Source: Vicinamibacteria bacterium (GTDB lineage: Bacteria > Acidobacteriota > Vicinamibacteria > Vicinamibacterales > UBA8438). From it: 64,000 nt of DNA. Both the position numbers and the translations under genes were made by a program. Numbering within the stretch: position 1 is the first letter of the stretch; every line of letters begins with the position of its first letter. Of the stretch, positions 59,847 to 64,000 are shown one piece after another. Under the pieces are notes generated by a model that did not search any database, had not been told where the DNA came from, and saw only the letters and a program-made list of their open reading frames with translations. Location: NCBI GenBank assembly GCA_022820825.1, contig JAJEEU010000042.1, positions 62,001 to 126,000 on the forward strand, in the 5' to 3' direction.

Positions 59847-59876
59847 TGCAACTTTTTGCCCCCGGGCGGGTCTCTA
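59847..59876 (+). promoter_or_regulatory. Candidate ECF sigma autoregulatory promoter
   Basis: TGCAACTTTTT (59847-59857), a 12-bp GC-rich spacer and GTCTCTA (59870-59876) resemble the -35 'AAC' and -10 'GTCT' elements used by many extracytoplasmic-function sigma factors. It lies 30 bp before the sigma factor ATG, so the factor may activate its own operon. Confidence 0.5.
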
Positions 59877-59906
59877 CCGTAATGACCCCGCCGCCACCGC
59901 AGCGCG

Positions 59907-60443
59907 ATGACCGACGCCAGCGCGTTTGAGGCGTTTGTACGGAGGTACCAGGACATGGTGTTCGGACTCGCCGTTCGGATGCTCGGCGACGCGAGCGAGG
60001 CGGAGGACGTGTCCCAGACCGTGTTTCTCAAGGCTTTCGAGCGCTTCGACGCGCTTTCCGGCAGCGACACCGCGCCGGGATGGCTGCGCACCGTGACCAC
60101 GAACCTGTGTCTCAACCACCTGAGCCGGTACCGTGCCCGCTGGCGGCTGTTCAGCCAGCGGCGGCCGGGCCGGGAGGACGCGCGGCAACCGGACGAGGAG
60201 CGCATCGCGGCGCCGGCGTCACAGGACCTCGACCTGCAGCGGTCGGAGGAGCAGGTCCGCCTCGAGCACGGCCTGCGCCGGCTGCCGGCGCACCAGCGCG
60301 CGCCGCTCGTGCTGTTCCACTTCGAGGAGCGCAGCTACCAGGAGATTGCCGCGCTGCTCGGCGTTTCGCTGGCAAAGGTCAAGACCGACATGCACCGCGG
60401 CCGCGAGGCGCTCAAGCGGCTGGTGGTGACCGGCAATGCATAA
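59907..60443 (+). CDS. ECF-type RNA polymerase sigma factor
   Basis: 178 residues. Region 2 reads 'FEAFVRRYQDMVFGLAVRMLGDASEAEDVSQTVFLKAFERFDAL'. Region 4 reads 'GLRRLPAHQRAPLVLFHFEERSYQEIAALLGVSLAKVKTDMHRGREALKRL', with an HTH for the -35 element. The linker is longer and Arg/Gln-rich. The gene overlaps a small membrane protein gene by 8 bp, the normal place for an anti-sigma factor, and a bactofilin-like/RDD protein gene follows. Probably governs an envelope-stress or surface-polymer response. Confidence 0.93.
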   Translation: MTDASAFEAFVRRYQDMVFGLAVRMLGDASEAEDVSQTVFLKAFERFDALSGSDTAPGWLRTVTTNLCLNHLSRYRARWRLFSQRRPGREDARQPDEERIAAPASQDLDLQRSEEQVRLEHGLRRLPAHQRAPLVLFHFEERSYQEIAALLGVSLAKVKTDMHRGREALKRLVVTGNA

Positions 60444-60879
60444 CGAGGATCTGGAATCGCTCGTTGATCGAAAACTCCGGGGGCTGCCGCCGCCGCGCGC
60501 GCCCGAGTCGCTGCTGCCGCGCGTGCTCGCGGCCGCCCGGCGACCGGCGCGGACGCGCTGGTATCGGTGTCCGTGGGTCGAGTGGCCGCTCGCATGCCAG
60601 GCCGCATCGGTCGCGCTGCTGGCGGGGCTGGCGCCGCTGGCGCCGTTCGCGCTCGAGTGGGTCGGATCGGGCGTGGTGGCGCGCGCGGCGGGGGACGCCG
60701 CCGCCGGCGTGGCCGTGGTCACCGATGACGTCACCACGCTTTCGCGCGTGCTGTGGCGCGTGTTTCTGGAGCCGACGATCGGATATCTGGGCACGTTCGT
60801 CGCCGTCATGTGCGTGGCCGGCGCCGCGTTCTGCGCGGCGCTCACCCGCGTGCTGTGGGAAGGGAGCGTCAGTCGATGA
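60436..60879 (+). CDS. Membrane protein, probable anti-sigma partner
   Basis: 147 residues. A soluble N-terminus ('LESLVDRKLRGLPPPRAPESLLPRVLAAARRP') precedes two hydrophobic segments ('ASVALLAGLAPLAPFALEWV' and 'TFVAVMCVAGAAFCAAL'). No zinc-binding anti-sigma His/Cys motif is present. The assignment rests on overlap with the sigma gene, size and topology. 'D-R-x-L-R-x-L-P-x-P-x-A-P-x-x-L' is a common start for such partners in Acidobacteriota-like genomes. Confidence 0.65.
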   Translation: MHNEDLESLVDRKLRGLPPPRAPESLLPRVLAAARRPARTRWYRCPWVEWPLACQAASVALLAGLAPLAPFALEWVGSGVVARAAGDAAAGVAVVTDDVTTLSRVLWRVFLEPTIGYLGTFVAVMCVAGAAFCAALTRVLWEGSVSR

Positions 60880-62357
60880 GAGCCGTCCTTCATTCGTTCC
60901 TGGTGCTGGCAGCAGTCGTCGGTCCGGGTGCCACGGCCGTCACGGCTGCCGCGGCCCAGCCGCGGGGCGGCGACGAACCGGTTGTGGTGATCGGCGGCGA
61001 CTACAACCTGCCGGCCGGCAGACGGGCGGAAGAGGTAGTCGTCATCGCCGGCTCGGCCATCGTGGAAGGCGACGTCGACGGCGATGCCGTGGCGGTCATG
61101 GGCGATATCACGCTGGCCGCCACCGCTCGCGTCGATGGCGACTTCGTGGTGGTCATGGGGTCGGCGACGATAGAGCCCGGCGCGGTCGTGGAACGGGACC
61201 TGGTGGTGGTCATGGGCGGCCTCGACGCGCCGGCCGACTTCCAGGCCGGCGGCGAGCAGGTCGTCGTTGCGGGCGGGTTCGGGCCGCCGGGCGGCTTCGG
61301 CGCGATCACGCCGTGGTTCCGCGAGGGGCTCTTCTGGGGGCGCCCGTTCGTGCCGAGCCTGCCCTGGATGTGGATGCTCGCCGCGCTGCTGGCGCTGCTT
61401 TACCTGGCGACGAACCTCGTGTTCGATCGCCCGGTGCGCGCCTGCGTGGACGTGTTGGCCGAGAAGCCGCTGAGCACCGGCCTGGGCGGCTTGCTGGTCG
61501 TGCTGCTTGCAGGACCGGTGTTCTTCATACTGGCCGTGTCGGTCGTGGGACTGGTGGTGATACCGTTCGTGGCGTGCGCCCTGCTGCTCGCGGGCCTGGT
61601 CGGACGGGTGGCCACCGCACGGTGGATCGGTGGACGGCTGGTAGCCGAGGACGAGCCGGAGAGCCGGTGGCAGGGGACGCGCTCGCTGCTGATCGGGATG
61701 GCGCTGGTCAGCGTCGCGTACCTTGTGCCCGTGCTCGGCTTCGTAGCCTGGACCACGCTGGGCGTGTTCGGGTTGGGAGCGGTGGCCGCGGTCGTAATCG
61801 CCGGCCTGCGGCGCGAGAACCCGCCACAGGCCGCGCCGGCCGCGCCGGTCGCGGACCCGCCCGCGGCGTCGAGCGATGGCGCCGTGCCGGTCGTGGAGGG
61901 CGAGTCGGGCCAGGCCGACCCGGCCGCACCCCCCAGGCCCGCTCCACCGCCGCCGCCGGAAGCGTCTCCGGATCTGTCGGTGTATCCGCGCGCCAGCTTC
62001 GGGAGCCGCCTGGGTGCACTGGCGCTGGACGTGTTGCTGCTGGGGATCACCGCGGCGTTGCTGAACGCCGAGGACGGCTGGTTCTTCCTGCTGGTCCTGG
62101 CGTACCACATCGGATTCTGGGCGTGGAAGGGCACCACCATCGGCGGCATCGTCTGCCACGTGCGCGTCGTCCGGCCCGACGGCGCGCCCGTCCGCTTCAC
62201 GGAGGCGCTCGTGCGCGGACTGTCCGCGATCTTCTCGGTGGCCGTGGCGGGGCTGGGCTGGTTCTGGATGCTCTGGGATCCGGAACGGCAGACGTGGCAC
62301 GACAAGATAGCCGGCACCATCGTCGTGCGTCTCCCGGCGGGCGTCACGCTGCCGTGA
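60876..62357 (+). CDS. Polymer-forming (bactofilin-like) domain fused to a membrane RDD domain
   Basis: 493 residues from the ATG at 60876. Signal peptide, then short beta-helix rungs ('EEVVVIAGSAIVEGDVDGDAVAVMGDITL', 'ARVDGDFVVVMGSATIEPGAVVERDLVVVMGG') like bactofilin/polymer-forming proteins. A multi-helix membrane section (about 155-310) and a Pro/Ala-rich linker follow. A C-terminal RDD domain ('RASFGSRLGALALDVLLLGITAALL', 'GTTIGGIVCHVRVVRPDGAPV', 'WHDKIAGTIVV') ends the protein. The start overlaps the anti-sigma-like gene by 4 bp. It is likely the main output of this ECF operon; its role is unknown. Confidence 0.8.
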   Translation: MRAVLHSFLVLAAVVGPGATAVTAAAAQPRGGDEPVVVIGGDYNLPAGRRAEEVVVIAGSAIVEGDVDGDAVAVMGDITLAATARVDGDFVVVMGSATIEPGAVVERDLVVVMGGLDAPADFQAGGEQVVVAGGFGPPGGFGAITPWFREGLFWGRPFVPSLPWMWMLAALLALLYLATNLVFDRPVRACVDVLAEKPLSTGLGGLLVVLLAGPVFFILAVSVVGLVVIPFVACALLLAGLVGRVATARWIGGRLVAEDEPESRWQGTRSLLIGMALVSVAYLVPVLGFVAWTTLGVFGLGAVAAVVIAGLRRENPPQAAPAAPVADPPAASSDGAVPVVEGESGQADPAAPPRPAPPPPPEASPDLSVYPRASFGSRLGALALDVLLLGITAALLNAEDGWFFLLVLAYHIGFWAWKGTTIGGIVCHVRVVRPDGAPVRFTEALVRGLSAIFSVAVAGLGWFWMLWDPERQTWHDKIAGTIVVRLPAGVTLP

Positions 62358-62367
62358 CGCGACGGGA

Positions 62368-63354
62368 TCAGAACACGCCGATCGGGTTGATCGGCGACCC
62401 CGTTCCCTTCGGCACGCGGACCGGTCCCGCCATGAACATGAATTCCCAGCGGTCCAGCCGGGCCGCGGCCTCCGCCGCCGCCTCCAGGTCGAGGTTGTCG
62501 AACAGGTTCATGCCGCGCGCCACCACGGCGAACTTGTGGATCACCGTCTCGTTGAACCCGGGGATGTTGCCCCCCAGCTCGTGGGCCGTGTCGCTCCCGA
62601 ACAACGCCACGTCGCGTTCGGCCAGCAGCGGCAGGAACGAGGCGTCCATGCCGGCGTTGCCGCGGCTGTCGGGCTCTGCGCCCCGCCGCGCCCAGCGCCC
62701 GGTGCGGATGAGCAGCACGTCGCCGGATTCAACGGTGGCGCCGGTCTGCTCCTCCCATTCCTCGATGTCCTGGCGGTAGACGCGCGTCCCCGGCTCGAGG
62801 TACGGCACGCCCCGCAGGCGCGGTACGTCGACGAGCACCGCCTTGGTGACGACGCCGTCCTTCAGGCCGGTGATGCCGAGGTGCTCGCAGCCGTCGTCCG
62901 TCACCGTCTCCCGCATGTCGTGGCCGTTGAAGATCTTGCCGCCGTAGGTGACGTGGCAGATGGCGTCCAGGTGGGTGAAGAAGCCGCCGTGGTAGTCGAT
63001 GTCGAGCCGATCGCGGATGCGATCGGGGTCGAACGTGATAATCATGTTCAGCCCGAACGGCCGGTTGGGATCGCTGCCGAGATCGTCGGTCACGTCGTGC
63101 CCGAGCGAGATCGCTTCGCCGGTCTCGACGAGCGCCGCGGCCTGCCGGCGCTTCGCGTCGGTAATGAGGTTCGCCGCGCCCATCTGGTCGTCCTCGCCCC
63201 AGCGCCCCCAGTTGGACAGCTCGGTCATCCACTGGTCGAACTCCGCGCGGGTCGCGCCGGGCTCGTTGGCCGAGCGGTCGGGCTGGCTGGCGGATACGCA
63301 TCCCGTGAGACCGACTAACGCAAGGGCAAATGGAATATGGGCAAGCCTGGTCAT
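62368..63354 (-). CDS. Cyclase-family (kynurenine-formamidase-like) lipoprotein
   Basis: 328 residues from the ATG at 63354 (GAGGAG upstream). Lipobox 'LVGLTGCVS'. Cyclase-family marks are 'NWGRWGEDDQMGAANLITDAKRRQAAALVETGEAISLGHDV', the metal site 'GGFFTHLDAICHVTYGGKIFNGH' (H-x-D and His), 'GDVLLIRTGRW' and 'FGSDTAHELGG'. Related Zn or Mn enzymes hydrolyse formamides or amides such as N-formylkynurenine and isatin. Lipid anchoring places it outside the cytoplasm. Substrate unknown. It converges on the RDD fusion gene, 10 bp apart. Confidence 0.87.
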   Translation of the reverse strand: MTRLAHIPFALALVGLTGCVSASQPDRSANEPGATRAEFDQWMTELSNWGRWGEDDQMGAANLITDAKRRQAAALVETGEAISLGHDVTDDLGSDPNRPFGLNMIITFDPDRIRDRLDIDYHGGFFTHLDAICHVTYGGKIFNGHDMRETVTDDGCEHLGITGLKDGVVTKAVLVDVPRLRGVPYLEPGTRVYRQDIEEWEEQTGATVESGDVLLIRTGRWARRGAEPDSRGNAGMDASFLPLLAERDVALFGSDTAHELGGNIPGFNETVIHKFAVVARGMNLFDNLDLEAAAEAAARLDRWEFMFMAGPVRVPKGTGSPINPIGVF

Positions 63355-63435
63355 CGTGTGGGTTCTCCTCTCGATGCGGTGCGGCAACGCCGCGGCCCGG
63401 AAGCTACCACGAAACCGCCGGCCCGGCAACGCCGC

Positions 63436-64000
63436 TCAATAGACGCGCGGCACGATGCGCCACGGGACGCGCTCGCGGTACTGCGCCCATAGCGGACCGT
63501 ACCTGGCGGCGCAGCGGCGGTCGTCGTCGCGTTCCCGGGCCGTGAGCAACAGGACGTAGTAGAGCGGATACAACCACGGCGCCAGGGCCAGCGGCCAGCC
63601 CAGCGCGAGCGCCAGTCCGCTCGCCATCAGCACCTCGCCCAGGTAGTTGACGTGGCGCGCCACGCCCCAGAATCCGCTGCACAGCACGCTGCGGGTTCCA
63701 TCCGTAATCACCCGCGGCGTCAACAACCCGAGAAAGACGCGGCCGGGATCCCGCTTGAAGGTGAACTTCTGCATGTTGGAGCCGCGCGCGAGCACCCAGC
63801 CGGCAAGAAAGATCAGCGTTGCGGCGACGTACAGCGCGGCCGGCGCCTGCGGGTTGGGGCGGTCCGCCACCGCCCACAGCCCGACGCCGTAGAAGTAGGG
63901 ATACCAGGCCAGGCATCCTCCCACGAGCTTGAGACCCAGCCGCTCGGCAAACAGGTCGTAGGTGTAGAGGTGGACGCGCTCGAACGCCAGGTAGTCGCAC
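63436..64000 (-). CDS. ERG4/ERG24-type sterol reductase family protein (partial, runs off right edge)
   Basis: An open frame of 188 codons enters from beyond base 64000 and stops at 63436. It includes 'CDYLAFERVHLYTYDLFAERLGLKLVGGCLAWYPYFYGVGLW', then 'VLARGSNMQKFTFKRDPG' (as in 'ANSQK..FR.DP' of sterol reductases), 'GFWGVARHVNYLGEVLMASGLALALG' and 'RDDDRRCAARYGPLWAQYRERVPWRIVPRVY'. These are the C-terminal NADPH-binding and membrane segments of C14/C24 sterol reductases. About half the protein should lie outside the window. A bacterial sterol or other polyprenoid double bond is the likely target. Confidence 0.85.
   Translation of the reverse strand, partial: CDYLAFERVHLYTYDLFAERLGLKLVGGCLAWYPYFYGVGLWAVADRPNPQAPAALYVAATLIFLAGWVLARGSNMQKFTFKRDPGRVFLGLLTPRVITDGTRSVLCSGFWGVARHVNYLGEVLMASGLALALGWPLALAPWLYPLYYVLLLTARERDDDRRCAARYGPLWAQYRERVPWRIVPRVY

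Noticed and set aside
1-64000. CRISPR arrays, rRNA operons, complete IS elements with transposase
   Set aside because: No regularly spaced repeats, rRNA signatures or transposase motifs were seen; the repeats found are three dispersed copies and two local direct repeats.

Overview
The window is about 64 kb of very GC-rich bacterial chromosome. It is dense with genes, leaves almost no gap above 200 bp, and contains no rRNA, prophage or CRISPR. The gene content points to an uncultured Acidobacteriota, most likely of the Vicinamibacteria type. The signs are a large family of secreted paralogues carrying 'P-D-L-Q-G-x-W' and 'C-H-E-G-N' motifs, many soluble PQQ-type quinoproteins, a TonB receptor with a carboxypeptidase-regulatory-like N-terminus, and a DUF5916 outer-membrane protein. 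The taxon is an inference from these families; no marker gene is present.

Layout. (1) 1-5.3 kb, minus strand: a probable metal or tetrapyrrole uptake operon of two small His/Cys-rich exported proteins, a TonB-dependent receptor and a membrane-anchored CobN/HmuS-type protein that runs off the left edge. (2) 5.3-15.7 kb: malate synthase G, four secreted paralogues (A-D), a YciI-like protein, a DinB-like protein, a conserved hypothetical, the first quinoprotein and tRNA-Arg(TCT). (3) 15.8-25 kb, mainly minus strand: outer-membrane and exported proteins, an HTTM membrane protein with a partner, an HSL-type esterase, a DUF5916 protein and a quinoprotein dehydrogenase. (4) 25-38.6 kb: three more quinoproteins, a HigB/HI1419-type toxin-antitoxin pair, a cytochrome c with a cytochrome-copper monooxygenase fusion, secreted paralogues E-G, and a PcaB-like lyase. 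(5) 38.7-41.7 kb: exonuclease III and a putative restriction-modification pair. (6) 41.9-50.6 kb: a tandem CMD protein, then a divergent catabolic/uptake locus (PhyH dioxygenase and SAF-type oxidoreductase facing a PotABCD-like ABC transporter). The transporter operon is split by a HicAB module bracketed by a 52-bp direct repeat. (7) 50.6-56.1 kb: an internally deleted porin remnant, paralogue H, two tandem NHL lipoproteins and a sixth quinoprotein. (8) 56.2-64 kb: a WYL regulator with a clear operator, a PanG-like/panB/panC pantothenate operon, an ECF sigma operon, a cyclase-family lipoprotein and a partial ERG4/ERG24-type sterol reductase.

How it fits together. Much of the window encodes an exported oxidation apparatus. 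It has six PQQ-type propellers without their own haem domain, c-type cytochromes that could accept their electrons, a copper-monooxygenase-like protein, NHL propellers, and eight members of one uncharacterised secreted family placed beside them. The organism appears to oxidise varied extracytoplasmic alcohols or sugars and to feed C2 units through malate synthase.

Genome plasticity is conspicuous. A roughly 90-bp structured intergenic repeat occurs three times; one copy supplies the start codon and N-terminus of a quinoprotein, and another is flanked by a 40-bp direct repeat. The HicAB insertion regenerated both genes it landed between. A porin has been collapsed by an out-of-frame internal deletion.
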